From Osedax fenrisi (lineage: Eukaryota > Annelida > Polychaeta > Sabellida > Siboglinidae): 64,000 bases of DNA. The notes beneath the pieces are model-generated. The model was not told the DNA's origin, did no database searches, and saw only the letters and a list, made by a program, of their open reading frames with translations. This document shows, piece after piece, positions 33,001 through 42,550 of the stretch. Position 1 is the first letter of the stretch. The number at the start of each line of letters is the position of its first letter. The stretch is from positions 88,959,205-89,023,204 of the forward strand of contig OZ025242.1 in NCBI GenBank assembly GCA_964019155.1. Reading direction: 5' to 3'. The position numbers and the translations under genes are program-made.

Positions 33001-36000
33001 CATCCTTTACGTCCATGACTGTGAAAAATTTTGCTTTGTTCAGTTTTGGTGTTATACTCTCTATGGTTGGTAGTGGAAAATGTTCTCTTTGTATGACTAG
33101 ATTCAGTTCTTTTGGGTCTAAACAGATTCTTACGGTATTATCTTTCTTTCTCGTAACTACCATTGATGATATCCATTCTGTGGGCTTTGTGACTTGTTTT
33201 ATGATTTTTCTCTCTTCTAGTTCTTTTATTTTCTCTAATACTTTTTCTTGCAACGGTGCTGCCACTGTTCTCTGACAGTGTTTTACTGGGTTGCATTTTT
33301 CGTTTAGTTTTATAGTGTATTTTCCTTTTATAACTCCTAGTTCTTCGTTGAATATTTCATGATATTTTTCTAAGATTTTATTTTGTTTTTCTTCGACCTG
33401 ACATATTCTTGCGTCACTGTCTAGTATCTTTATTAATTGTAGTGCCAAACATGCTCTTCGACCTAATATGGAGTGAAATTTTCCACCTTCTACTATCAGC
33501 AATCTCAGTTTTATTTTGTTTTCTCTTCTTTGTACTTCAATGATTCTTTCACCTATTATTGGCCATTTCTTGTTACCAAATGCTGTTATGTTTTTGAATT
33601 TGTTCTTTTCTATCTTCTGCCCATTTACGTCTCCTGATATTCTTTTGTACTCAGTGAGTGTTATTACATTTACATTCGCCCCTGTATCTATCTGTAATCT
33701 CAATTTGGTGTTCCATTGTGTATTTAACGTTATTGTTTCCTCCTTCATGAGTGTTGTCGTTGAATATATTTCGGGTTCATCTTCTTGGATTTGATATACT
33801 GTGTTCGTTGTATGTGTTTCTTTTTGTGTGTGATAGTTTTTCTGTGCTGTATTCGCTGTATGATAGCCTTTTTGTGTATTGTAATTTTTCTGTGCTGTGC
33901 ACATTTTTGCATAGTGATTGCTTCTTTTGCATAGATAACAAGTTTTTCCGTATGCCGGACAGCTTCTTTTTTCGTGTGTTTCTCCACATTTCTTGCATTT
34001 ATATTTCTCGCTACTGTTCGGTCTTGTGTTTACCTGTTTCTTTTTGTATATCGCATTAATTTGATTTTTGCTCTCGAAGGCTTCTGCCTGTGATGCTGCC
34101 GTTTCTAATACTTTGCATAATTTTATAACTGTATCGAGATTAACATCAGCCCTAGATAGAATCCTCTTTCGTAATTCGTTGTCTTTCATGCCGCTTATTA
34201 TACGATCTCGTAATATTTCTTCCGGTGTAATATTTTCAAATTCACATTTCTTGCTGAGTATTCTCAGCTCTGTTATATAGTTCGTCAGTGTCTCTGCTGT
34301 TTCCTGATCTCTTCTTTGGAATAGACATCTCTCAAATATTGTACTATTTTGTGGTTCTATTCTTTCATTGAATTTGTCTAATACTTTCTGCGTATTTATA
34401 TCTTCTTGGTCAATATTGAATGTCTCGAAAATCCTCCGACAGTCTTCTCCCATTATTGTTAATAGGGTTGCAACTTGTACTTTTGGTTTCTTTTCATCCA
34501 GTTCTGATGCACACACATAATACTCCCAGCTCTTTTTCCAGTGTTTCCACTGCGTCTCGGCGTCATGTGCTTCAATGTCGAACGTTTGTGGTATCGGCAA
34601 ATGTGTCATCATGTGTCGAAATAAAAATACTATATTTTATTTTTTTTTTTATTTTCACACTACCAAAATAATATAACTTTGAATTTAACGTTACTTTCTA
34701 TATATCAATTTACATGACTTTATATATTCATGTAATAAAAATATAACAAATGATTTCATTAAATACAATTTAAAAATAAAAAACTTTTCAGATAAATAAA
34801 TAAATAAATTTTTATTTTTATTTTTTTTTATAAATAATTTTGCATATAAAACAACTTTTTTTTTGCGTTAGTTATTAACCGTAGATGCCATGTAACGTTT
34901 GCGTGGTATATTGTTTATTGTGAGGCTAAACTATGATATATAAATATATAGTCTTACCTTATAACGTCGGTTGTTTATATAATTAATAATTAGGGTTTAA
35001 CTGTTTGTGATCGTAAATATTGGGTTAATGTTTATTTGTGTCTTTATCAATGATCATTATCAAAGATCATTAAACACAGATGGATATCGTTACACAGTGA
35101 CGTCAATATTAACAGTAGACTATTTAAACTATAATGATCGTATAATATTTATATAATTTATATAACAAAATTAATTATGTTAATAATGATATTTTATCTA
35201 TTTTAAATAGTGACTACAATATGATGATAATTATGATGACGAATCTTTCAATAGTAATAGTTACTTATATATATATTGATTAGTAATAAGTTAGATACAG
35301 ATTTTGTATAAACCCCTGATGTTAATAAACTAGGAACATTCATCTCATATTCTCGAAATACAACTGAAAACATTTATGATATTTAAAGCTTTTACTTCAC
35401 CAGTTTATATTATCGGCCGCTTGCTTCGTTAGCATAGTTTGCGGTCATACAACCGAAATGTGTAAAACGTATATAAATAATAGTCAATACTTGAAATGTA
35501 AGACACACCATTCTCATCATAAGAGAAACTTTGGATTTAAAATCTTATAAACTATCTTCCTTATATCGATATTTGAATTTATATATATCTATGAGCATGG
35601 TTTATAAATAGTACAGAGCATTCTGATTGGTGTAACCTGGTTGGCTTCTTTCGCCATCGTCACGATCTTAGAAGCAGAGTCCTGTATGAAGTCTTTCTTC
35701 TCGTTCAGGAAGTGTGTCTTCAGTTGCATTATGGTCTGAGAATGTTTCCCTCGCATGCGTTGAATCTCGTTCTGAAGATCGCTTATCTTCTCCGTTTGCT
35801 CGGCTTGTAGATCCTTCCGGAGATAGAGGTATCGGGGTTTTAATGTGATCCCCTATTATTGGGATGTGTGTGCACGTGTGATACCCCTTCACATCGTTAT
35901 GTATGAACCACCATCTCCGCGATTAAATATATTTAAAAACAAACTACATAGATACTTACTTGAACTGGGCTAACTAACTATATTAACTGCTGCACTTTAA

Positions 36001-36599
36001 TACACTCTAACACATCTCCGTACGATTAATTCTTATTACTATTTTATATTATTTTTTATTACGGATGTCGTAATATATCACTTACGAAAAATGGATTTAA
36101 AATTTAATTTGTGTGATTAAATTAATTATATTATACTACTATTACTACCACTACCACTACCACCACCACTACCACTACCATCACCTTCCCTCATGTATCG
36201 TTAATCTTCAAACATTAATATATATCTATATAATTATTGAGAGTTTTTGTATTAAATAATTCTCTATATGACGATATCTTAATGTACGTAAGATGAGTAA
36301 CAAATTATACGGTAATAATTAAATGTTATACAAAGTGCAAGTGTTAATTAAATATCGAGGGCAAGTGCGAGTATAGATTATATTTAATAGTTGCCCAAAG
36401 CTAATTATTATCGATCACTAACTTTATATTTCTGAAGTGATTCGAGTTCCGTTTTCGTTTTCGATAACAGAAACTGTTTCTCGTTACAATTTTCTTGTAT
36501 TTCTATTTTATATTTTAATTAATATAACATATAATTATTCAGGAAATTAGTACTATATATTATATAATATGCATATAATATATGGATTAAATACATATA

Positions 36600-36647
<48 letters not shown>

Positions 36648-38776
36648 CAATTATCATATATAAACAAATAAATATATATTACGGGAAGGCGGATACTGAT
36701 GTAGAAGTTGCTGCTAATTAAGGGTACACTTTAGAGGGGAGTGGTCTAATGATAATATGCAATAATCATTAGGAAATACGAGCAAAGCATATCTATTGTT
36801 TATATTAACAATGTAATGACAAAAAAGCAAAGATATATTACAAAATACAATGCACATAAACTTCTAGTGTTATTGATAATAATATATTACTAATAAGGCG
36901 ATATTTTTAAGTAGTAGTAATTATATGAATTATGAGATATTTTTACTAAAAAATATATTTTACTAAATATTTAAATTAGACTTATTTAGTAGAATCTATC
37001 TCATGTTAATGTAATGATGGCTAGTTTATAAGTAAACGGCCTACTTCCAACAATTAATTTATTGACGAATAGTAAACATATATATCAACTGATCGGAATA
37101 TTTGTTATTGAATACAGATGCATGTATTATCTTAATGGAGGTAGGGGCGCTGCAACAGGGGGTGACAGGTGTGATATACCCCCTACTTTAAAATATAGGG
37201 GGACCTCCTATGTATGGGTTCCCCCCCCCACTTTTACCACAACATTTATTTTGATTGGTTGGTCCCCCCTACATACAAAATCGTTCCGGCGCCCCTACTT
37301 GGAAGACATTACTGATAGAAGTTACCGGATTAAATAGATAGATTAAAGTAGCTATATTATAGTCGTCGTAGTAGTTATAATATGTAATATCTGTTATTAG
37401 CTACTCATATACACATACACATTAGTATACTCTCCATTAGTTAGCTACTGACTATTAGTTATTACCTTTCTTCTTGTCGTTGTAAGTATCCAGCATATCG
37501 TTACGTTCGGTGAGCAGATCGTAGATCTCCCTCTGATTATGATCGCTGAGAGTTATTATTGTAGTCTGCCGTTTGCTGGTCTTCTTCTCGATGTAGTTCA
37601 TGTATTCCAACTGTGTTGTAGGTGTTACTTTTACTCTAATCTCTCCTCTCTATTCTTTGCATATGTATTAACAACTTCCAACAAATATAATACATTTCTA
37701 TGAATAATACCTTTTAATGAATGCCTTTAATTCCTATAATATATTTATGAATATTGTTTAGTAGAAAATATATATATACACGTATTGTATATTTTAAAAT
37801 ATATGAGTATTGTATGGCTGTTTTATATATAAAATATAAATGCTAATTAATATAATATTATTATAGTCTATGATAATCTATAATAATATTATTATAATCT
37901 ATAGATATGTTTCATTAATAAAATTAATGAATATTATAATCTAAATATTTATTAAATTTATATATATATATAAATATAGCTTAGAATTAGATATATGTAA
38001 ATATTAATATCAATATAATAAAATTAAATAAAATAGATATATATCGTATTAATCATCAGCTTAATAATGTAATAGCCGATATGAAAAGTAGGCGTTTACT
38101 TCACCTTAAATGATTATATCGAAGCGTTATTCGACGGAGATACATAAATGATTAAAACGTGAAAGTGAATATTGATCTGGACTCTAGGTTCAGAGGTCGG
38201 GCGTATTACGTTGCGTGTGATAAAAAGCCGATTCCATCGCCAAACTAATTAATATATCTATCTTTTTGACATATAATAAAGTGTGAACTAAAGTGTAGTA
38301 ACCAGAAATAGCAGACGACATTAATCTATCACCTCAGCATTATTGTACTTGTACACGATAACACTATTTTAGTATTAATACCATTACCATTCTATGATTA
38401 GTGCATTAGTAACATCAGTACCTATGTTCCATAGATATAGAGTACCATTAGTCAGTACTCTACCAGAGATATATAGTATATCATAGACATACCATAGATA
38501 TATGGTACTCTAAATCAATACCTATGTCCCTACATCGTACACCACCTAGTGGTAACCTCTGTACTAACACTTTCGATGCGTACACGATGAGATTCATTGT
38601 ACAGCCAATCGTTGTCCTTCTTCCTGTAATATCACACACGATTAAACGATCTAGAGATCTTTAGTATCCATACGATCGTATATCGTACAGGTATGTGATA
38701 ACATATGGATATGTATAATAACTCATCATATATAATTATTATAATGAATAAATAATATTATATTTTGATGATGATG

Positions 38777-38820
<44 letters not shown>

Positions 38821-39018
38821 TGCAATAAATAATGACTTACAATTGAGTAACTTTTTCTTTAACTTGTTCTAATTCTATAATTTTTGAGTCCAGCCTATAA
38901 AATATCAAATTAGATTATAGTTGAATGTGTATATATTAAACATCTTCAACCATTTGTTATAAAGATGATGATGATGATGATAATAATAATGATGATGATG
39001 ATGATTATGATGATGATA

Positions 39019-39054
<36 letters not shown>

Positions 39055-42000
39055 ATGATAATGATTATGATGAGTTTAGTTTATTAGGCATAGAAAAAAG
39101 AGAATATTCACCCTTCGTATGTATACACAAATTATAACAAAAGTAAAATGGTATAGAAGTAAATGAATTACTTGACAAGATAATAAAATTAAAAAAATAT
39201 GTAGAATTTAAGATAGATAGTGAAGCAAGTGTATGGATGACCATGATAGATGATGGGAGAGAATTCCAGAGCGATGATAATATATAAGAAAAGGTATATT
39301 TCTGGAATTCGAGGAATGACGAAGGAGGAAAAATAAAATAAATTACAGAGCTATAGAGGAGGGAATAAGAAAGATAATATTAGTAAATATAGTGGAGTGG
39401 AGGAATGAAATGTTTTCTAAGTTAGTAAGAGAAATCTAAGTAAGGAGTAATTTTTACAAGGGAACCAGTTGGGAGTTATTTTTTGAGGAGGTATTATTAG
39501 AGTGATAGAGAAGTCTAAAGGTTAATATTACCATATAGAATAACATATAATTTAGAGGAACAAGAGAAATATAGGGAGATGATACAAAAGTGAGGTCTAG
39601 TAATCAAAACGAGAAAGAACAGTGCCGTTTACAATGACGAGACAACCGGAGAAGTGATATTCTCATGAATACGGTGAATCCTGCCAAAGTTGGTAGTTTG
39701 TGAAACTTTTGAAGTATGTGTGGGAGTCAAGATAACGGTGAAAGTGGATACCGAGGGTCGTAATAAAAGGGGATGGTTACGTGAGATGAGTATCAAGGTA
39801 AACAAATCGATTGAGGATTTGTAGATAATTAAGAAATGCTTCTTTAGGTGTTTAATAGAACATTATGGATATAAGCCAAACGTCTAATAATTGAAGCAGG
39901 TGCAATTAGTTGAGCATTACCAGAAGAAGTGGTAAGGAATGCTATATATTGTTGCATGGCATAGTTATGGTACTAAAGATTGAGGAATTAGGCAACGATA
40001 ATACCGATAGGAGGAATGTATATAACAAATAAAAGTTAACCAAGTACGGGTACCAGTGTAGCTCCGTATATTAGGAAACGAGGATCAGGAGATGATTCAT
40101 ATATTTAAATGGTCCATTTTAAATCATTGTAATTCGTTCTATTTTATTATTCGTTTTCTATTTATTTTTGTTTTTGTTTTTTATTATCTAATGACGCCTA
40201 TGATCACTATGTGTTTTTGAAGTCAATAAACTATATATAAATAAATACAAATATTTGAACTATTGGTGTCCTATGCATGATATATGATTCCGACCATTTT
40301 AAGGCAGTACCATTAATAAGTGTTATATTAGGTCTAGATATTACGGTATTACGGCTATGTATTAAAGAAAAAATTACGACTTTTTTTATTGAAGATTTAA
40401 TTAATATATATATTTATATATTTTTTTATATATATTCTCAACTCATGTAAGATTTTAAAATATAACGAGTGTATAAATAAATTAATACCGAACAGGGTAG
40501 AAGGCACACACAAGATCTAAAATGAGAAGTTTATAACTAGGGGCGATGCAACAGGGGGACACTTTAAAATCTAGGGGGACCTCCTATGTATTGGTCCCCC
40601 CCCAATTTTACCACAACATTTATTTTGATTGGTTGGTCTCCCCTACATACACACCATCGTTCCAGCGCCCCTATTGATAACACATATATGAAGTCACAGT
40701 AAATAGTAAAATAAATGTTTAGTTTATTAAAATAGAATAATATAAATATTATTATATTATAAGATAATATATAAAAAAATATATATCACTCCCTACCTAC
40801 TCGACGTAATTAGGAGTCAAATATGTCAAGTATACATCGTTGAAATAAATATTGTAATTCAATAGTAACCACTGAATTATAATTCAAAATGTAAACAAAC
40901 TTTCAATCGATGTTTTTAAATTACAAACTAAATCAGGATAATCACACGGGTCCAACTTCACAATAAAAATTCTGCGCGGGCAAAGTAGTTCACTGGGTTA
41001 AAGTTAAGGTTTATTAGTGGTTAGTTATGAATTGTTAGTATGAATTATTGACTTTTAAGTGATATATCACGCACACAATTTTTATGTTGCAGTTAGGCCT
41101 GTGTGATCCTTAAATCAATGTATTAATACAATTGAAATATTTCTTTTATTTATTTCATATATATATAAATCATGAGTAATGTTATTTAAATACATTTGAA
41201 TATTAAGATTATAGCTATTATAGTAACCTTTACTGAATATACAGTGGTCATTACTGAGTAAAGTATTGCTATATTATAATACATATTAAAAATGTGTTCA
41301 CATTTTAATAATGTATATATATAAATTTTTAAATGCTTAAGAATCACATTATAGTGAAATTTGTTTGAAATATATGTGTTTTAAGTTTATTATATAAAAT
41401 AAAATGTTTTCATTCATAAGATGTATCTAGACTAAAGGCACACTTTTAAAACAATACTATAACATAGTTCAACTATAGAGGGAATTATAAATAATATCAG
41501 AATATATATTAAATGATAATAGTTTAATATAGGTATGAATGTCTACATTTATATCGTGTATAAACATGAGTGTTTATATAGCCTACACTTAATGAGTTTA
41601 TATACAAAGTATAATCATGATTTGCAGTAATACTTGCAAGTAAATATTATAATTTTATTAATATAATAATATGATAATTTTATATCGACTAGCGTCCCCT
41701 ATAGGTAAACTATATGAATTATTACATTTAGTTGGCTGTAATCAATCATGATAGTGTATATGTTATAATAGCATGCAAGTATTACATAACATACTATATG
41801 ATGTAATCTCTCTCTATCTCTCTCTAATCGTATAATACAAATTTGTTATCATAGATAATATGTAATACATTTAAAAGTATTATAATTAATATTAATTTAA
41901 TAATATAAATTATAAATTAATTATAAATAAACAGTATACACTATTATAATTATTATATGATAATATATTAAATATAATTATAATATTATATTATACATCA

Positions 42001-42240
42001 CATATTAATCATATATTTAATATTATTTTAGTTACTAAATTTGAATTATGAAATATCATTTGAAAAAACAATCACAAATATATAATAATATGTAGAGTAT
42101 AACATATCAATAATAAAGTAAAAAACATACTCTTCTTGAAGCAATTCCTCTGGATCTTTCGGTTCTACTTCATCTATAGGAGTTTCCGTGGCATTCTTAT
42201 CACCCTTTTTGCCTTTCTTACCCTTCTTCTTTGGCCCCAT
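26921..42240 (-). CDS. CCDC166/CCDC121-like coiled-coil protein (DUF4515), nine-exon gene
   Basis: Exons on the minus strand: 42240-42131, 38894-38841, 38623-38569, 37610-37466, 36502-36423, 35813-35637, 29533-29411, 28331-28254 and 27034-26921. All junctions keep phase and give 311 codons. The protein starts MGPKKKGKKGKKGDKN, as CCDC166-type proteins do (APKKK). A nearly unbroken helical coiled coil follows: YMNYIEKKTSKRQ, LSDHNQ, ELESLQKYK, DLQNEIQRMRGKHSQTIMQL, HFLNEKKDF and MKTENRRLR. These match the DUF4515 pattern (RAL..EL..M...H...L...K..FL..K..F). The tail is short and acidic, then basic. DUF4515 proteins are poorly known; ciliary or testis expression is usual, and a ciliary role here is only inference. 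Intron 6 holds a complete Ty3 element in the same orientation. Further small exons could be missed. Confidence 0.82.
27035..28253. other. DUF4515 gene intron 8
   Basis: AT-rich, with no other exon recognised. AATAAA at about 27195 on the plus strand could end the MPST mRNA. The right end (28020-28250) is a decayed tandem repeat of TTTATTAAATA units. Confidence 0.45.
28254..28331 (-). CDS. DUF4515 gene exon 8
   Basis: Acceptor CCAATAG before 28331 and donor GTATTT after 28254. The 26 codons EQKNSLKLEQKYAKDL then KTLRTTRQYK align with the LEQREQLHREHEDTRDL segment of human CCDC166. Confidence 0.78.
28332..29410. other. DUF4515 gene intron 7
   Basis: AT-rich intron with a (TA)n run at 28907-28928. 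No further exon or element recognised. Confidence 0.4.
29411..29533 (-). CDS. DUF4515 gene exon 7
   Basis: Acceptor CTAAACAG before 29533. The donor is GTGGTC, a weak site, chosen because it keeps the frame to exon 8. The 41 codons contain EHTHRMKTENRRLRHILL then HTSRALQYHK, matching the AHTQAIKADNGRLRQELL of CCDC166. The acceptor's pyrimidine tract is supplied by the adjacent C-rich (minus) minisatellite. Confidence 0.8.
29534..29645. repeat. G-rich minisatellite beside a splice acceptor
   Basis: About four units of 22-29 bp, each GGGGG(T/C)G(T/G)... then TGTTAGCT(T/A)T.TATA. On the plus strand the G-runs could form a G-quadruplex. On the minus strand the same bases form the C-rich pyrimidine tract upstream of exon 7 of the DUF4515 gene. 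Confidence 0.75.
29646..30210. other. DUF4515 gene intron 6, left flank of the Ty3 element
   Basis: Moderately AT-rich. Contains CpG-bearing stretches near 29740-29850 and another GGGGGCGGGG-type patch near 29945-30003. No exon seen. Confidence 0.4.
30216..30419 (-). repeat. 3' LTR of the Ty3 element
   Basis: 204 bp, identical by eye to 34891-35094. Short terminal inverted repeat TGTAACG...CGTTACA. Next to it lies the purine tract. Confidence 0.95.
30420..30432 (-). promoter_or_regulatory. Polypurine tract (PPT)
   Basis: Minus strand AAAGAAAAGAGGA ends exactly at the 3' LTR. This is where plus-strand DNA synthesis is primed in LTR elements. Confidence 0.8.
30433..30694. other. Ty3 element 3' untranslated part
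   Basis: About 260 bp between the Gag-Pol stop and the PPT. Contains AATAAT-type repeats. No third ORF, so there is no envelope gene. Confidence 0.6.
30695..34612 (-). CDS. Ty3-type Gag-Pol polyprotein (intact)
   Basis: 1305 codons without a stop. Gag-like N-terminus (TFDIEAHDAETQWKHW), then two zinc knuckles at about residues 205-240 (CKKCGETHEKRSC, a variant, and CYLCKRSNHYAKMC, canonical). Aspartic protease motif DTGA at ~308. Reverse transcriptase about 470-680, with DVKDGFWHIEL and the catalytic IADD at ~595. RNase H starts IQCDASQYGLGA at ~747. Integrase has a zinc-binding HHCC region (~960), the core GIDLCEV and SDNGPQF (~1077), and SNGKAES completing DDE. A single fused frame resembles Mag-like Ty3 elements of invertebrates; that lineage is inference. 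It should encode every enzyme needed for retrotransposition. Confidence 0.95.
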   Translation of the reverse strand: MMTHLPIPQTFDIEAHDAETQWKHWKKSWEYYVCASELDEKKPKVQVATLLTIMGEDCRRIFETFNIDQEDINTQKVLDKFNERIEPQNSTIFERCLFQRRDQETAETLTNYITELRILSKKCEFENITPEEILRDRIISGMKDNELRKRILSRADVNLDTVIKLCKVLETAASQAEAFESKNQINAIYKKKQVNTRPNSSEKYKCKKCGETHEKRSCPAYGKTCYLCKRSNHYAKMCTAQKNYNTQKGYHTANTAQKNYHTQKETHTTNTVYQIQEDEPEIYSTTTLMKEETITLNTQWNTKLRLQIDTGANVNVITLTEYKRISGDVNGQKIEKNKFKNITAFGNKKWPIIGERIIEVQRRENKIKLRLLIVEGGKFHSILGRRACLALQLIKILDSDARICQVEEKQNKILEKYHEIFNEELGVIKGKYTIKLNEKCNPVKHCQRTVAAPLQEKVLEKIKELEERKIIKQVTKPTEWISSMVVTRKKDNTVRICLDPKELNLVIQREHFPLPTIESITPKLNKAKFFTVMDVKDGFWHIELDRKSQELTTFNTPWGRYMWKRLPFGICSAPEVFQRRMTEMVEGLKGVEVIADDFLIIGYGDTEEEASENHDNNVIQFLETCKKNNIKLNRNKIRWKKKEVQYIGHTTTSRGLKPGEGKISAIENMPTPEDKSGVRRILGMIQYLEKFLPRLANKTNRMRLLTKKSTKWNWGKSEDEEFKELKKIVAASDTLKYYDVNKEVTIQCDASQYGLGATLMQEGQPIAYASKALNETQQRYAIIEKELLAVLFACSKFDFYIYGKPNINIQSDHKPLEVLTTKPINEITTRLQRMMMSLQRYDIKVKYTPGKTMYIADTLSRAPEDNADINTIEEEIDLSTLAISPDRLKRIQEATINDNTSHTIKELCRNGWPKLNMTPEEAKDYYSIRSIITSNDNLIFKEDKLIVPLRLRNEMLNVAHAYHGGIGACLRRIREVMYWPGMSKEMYNTVKRCETCRKFAINNKGNQPMIQHEIGETPWEKLGIDLCEVDGRQLLVVIDYYSSYISVARLKKTSTTETNQQLMNLFAIHGIPQKIVSDNGPQFRSEYEKFARELDIEIIHSSPLYPKSNGKAESAVKIVKSLFKKCKDAKRSEQLSILDWNNTISEGEKVSPSEKLFGRKARTLLPIHKNKLKPRDNRREEIETMKEKKNKQREYYDRSIREYNKIEVEDSIQIKLPNQKTWTKGRCIESLDNRKYKVEVKDTEYIRNRKDIKKLNEEENEEIRQEGSDNESKKNNHEIKTNIDYQRPQRKRWLPNKLGGGLITK
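34873..34890 (-). promoter_or_regulatory. Primer binding site (PBS)
   Basis: Minus strand TGGCATCTACGGTTAATA starts directly after the 5' LTR. TGG pairs with the CCA end of a tRNA. I cannot say which tRNA; the match would be to a 3' end CCGTAGATGCCA. Confidence 0.75.
34891..35094 (-). repeat. 5' LTR of the Ty3 element
   Basis: 204 bp, same sequence as 30216-30419. It would hold the element's promoter. Followed at 35095-35099 by the CAGTG target duplication. Confidence 0.95.
35100..35636. other. DUF4515 gene intron 6, right flank
   Basis: AT-rich; no exon or repeat recognised between the Ty3 element and exon 6. Confidence 0.4.
35637..35813 (-). CDS. DUF4515 gene exon 6
   Basis: Acceptor CTCCGGAAG before 35813, donor GTTACA after 35637. 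The 59 codons run DLQAEQTEKISDLQNE, IQRMRGKHSQTIMQL, KTHFLNEKKDFIQD, then VTMAKEANQ. This is the most diagnostic DUF4515 segment (compare ALERELLHMRVEH and RRFLEDKAAF in human CCDC166). Confidence 0.88.
35814..36422. other. DUF4515 gene intron 5
   Basis: Contains a trinucleotide tract of ACC and ACT units at about 36137-36183. No further exon seen. Confidence 0.45.
36423..36502 (-). CDS. DUF4515 gene exon 5
   Basis: Acceptor TAAAATAG before 36502, donor GTTAGT after 36423. Completes a Glu codon, then IQENCNEKQFLLSKTK, TELESLQKYK. It aligns with the QQVQELQPYK of CCDC166. Too short to stand out by itself; the phase match on both sides supports it. Confidence 0.82.
36503..37465. other. DUF4515 gene intron 4
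   Basis: AT-rich with (TA)n at 36602-36638 and a small TIR element at 37142-37297. No exon seen. Confidence 0.45.
37142..37297. mobile_element. Short hAT-like MITE (TAGGGGCG ends), copy 1
   Basis: 156 bp with ends TAGGGGCGCTGCAAC and TTCCGGCGCCCCTA, and C-runs and G-runs inside. Its middle, ACCACAACATTTATTTTGAT, is shared with 40538-40673. The termini resemble the larger transposase-bearing element at 42551. The flanking octamers agree at only 5 of 8 positions. Confidence 0.7.
37466..37610 (-). CDS. DUF4515 gene exon 4
   Basis: Acceptor CAACACAG before 37610, donor GTAATA after 37466. The 48 codons start LEYMNYIEKKTSKRQ and include ITLSDHNQREIYDLL. They align with the LYASYVSARAQRCAK and VRLDEQNRVDL of CCDC166. 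Confidence 0.88.
37611..38568. other. DUF4515 gene intron 3
   Basis: AT-rich; imperfect repeats of ACCATAGATAT at 38425-38520. No exon seen. Confidence 0.4.
38569..38623 (-). CDS. DUF4515 gene exon 3
   Basis: Acceptor ATTACAG before 38623, donor GTTAGT after 38569. It completes a Leu codon and then reads KKDNDWLYNESHRVRI, ES. It joins exon 4 in phase 0. Confidence 0.8.
38841..38894 (-). CDS. DUF4515 gene exon 2
   Basis: Acceptor TTTATAG before 38894, donor GTAAGT after 38841. Reads LDSKIIELEQVKEKVTQ, a short coiled-coil start. Phases 2 and 2 match the neighbouring exons. Confidence 0.8.
38895..39060. repeat. (ATG)n microsatellite in intron 1
   Basis: About 110 bp of GATGATGAT with a few TAT and AAT interruptions (38966-39075), near the 5' side of exon 2. 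Confidence 0.85.
39060..40260. pseudogene. Degenerate LINE remnants in DUF4515 intron 1
   Basis: The minus strand near 39770-39650 reads LGIHFHRYLDSHTYF then KSFTNY, which is similar to the post-palm region of CR1/Jockey-type RTs. The plus end (40118-40240) repeats the LINE 3' sequence seen at 7870-7990 (TTTAAATCATTGTAATTCG, then AATAAAC). Broken by many stops. Probably two overlapping fragments of one family; the strand of the middle part is uncertain. Confidence 0.45.
40538..40673. mobile_element. Short hAT-like MITE (TAGGGGCG ends), copy 2
   Basis: 136 bp with ends TAGGGGCGATGCAAC and TTCCAGCGCCCCTA. The flanking octamers TTTATAAC and TTGATAAC match at 7 of 8 positions, an 8-bp target duplication typical of hAT. 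Confidence 0.75.
40680..42130. other. DUF4515 gene intron 1, remainder
   Basis: AT-rich. 41425-41740 is a dispersed repeat whose second copy lies split in MPST intron 3 (24000 to 26510). No exon seen. Confidence 0.45.
42131..42240 (-). CDS. DUF4515 gene exon 1 (start codon)
   Basis: ATG at 42240. The first 36 codons are strongly basic and then acidic: MGPKKKGKKGKKGDKN followed by DEVEPKDPEELLQE. Donor GTATGT after 42131. The (M)xPKKK start is shared by CCDC166-type proteins, so the ATG is well supported even though the upstream frame is open for 21 more codons. Confidence 0.82.
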
Positions 42241-42414
42241 TATAAAGCTACGAATATATACAAATATATTTAAAAAGGTGCTTTTCGTTTCTATGGATAT
42301 GTCATTCATAAATCATGATCAATATCACAAATAGTAAAATATTAGTCACAACTAAATATAAATACAGATATTTTATTGTAATTTAATAATATCTATAATA
42401 TACATAGAGACTTA

Positions 42415-42461
<47 letters not shown>

Positions 42462-42550
42462 TAATTCATAATTATATATATGATAATATATAGGTATTAC
42501 ATATAGTATAAATATTAATAATGTATTACTATAGGGTATATATATATATA

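Larger units (their letters stand above)
30211..35099 (-). mobile_element. Complete Ty3-type LTR retrotransposon with 5-bp TSD
   Basis: The element (30216-35094, 4879 bp) is read on the minus strand. It has 204-bp LTRs that I could not tell apart by eye, each with TGTAACG/CGTTACA ends, and a CAGTG target duplication at 30211-30215 and 35095-35099. Order: 5' LTR, PBS, 278-bp leader, Gag-Pol ORF, PPT, 3' LTR. Protease-RT-RNase H-integrase order is that of Ty3 (Metaviridae-type) elements; no envelope ORF. Identical LTRs and an open ORF mean a very recent insertion. The host intron runs the same way, so element signals could affect host transcripts. Confidence 0.95.

Noticed and set aside
31059..34280. 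Several plus-strand frames of 60-125 codons
   Set aside because: Shadows of the minus-strand Gag-Pol ORF.
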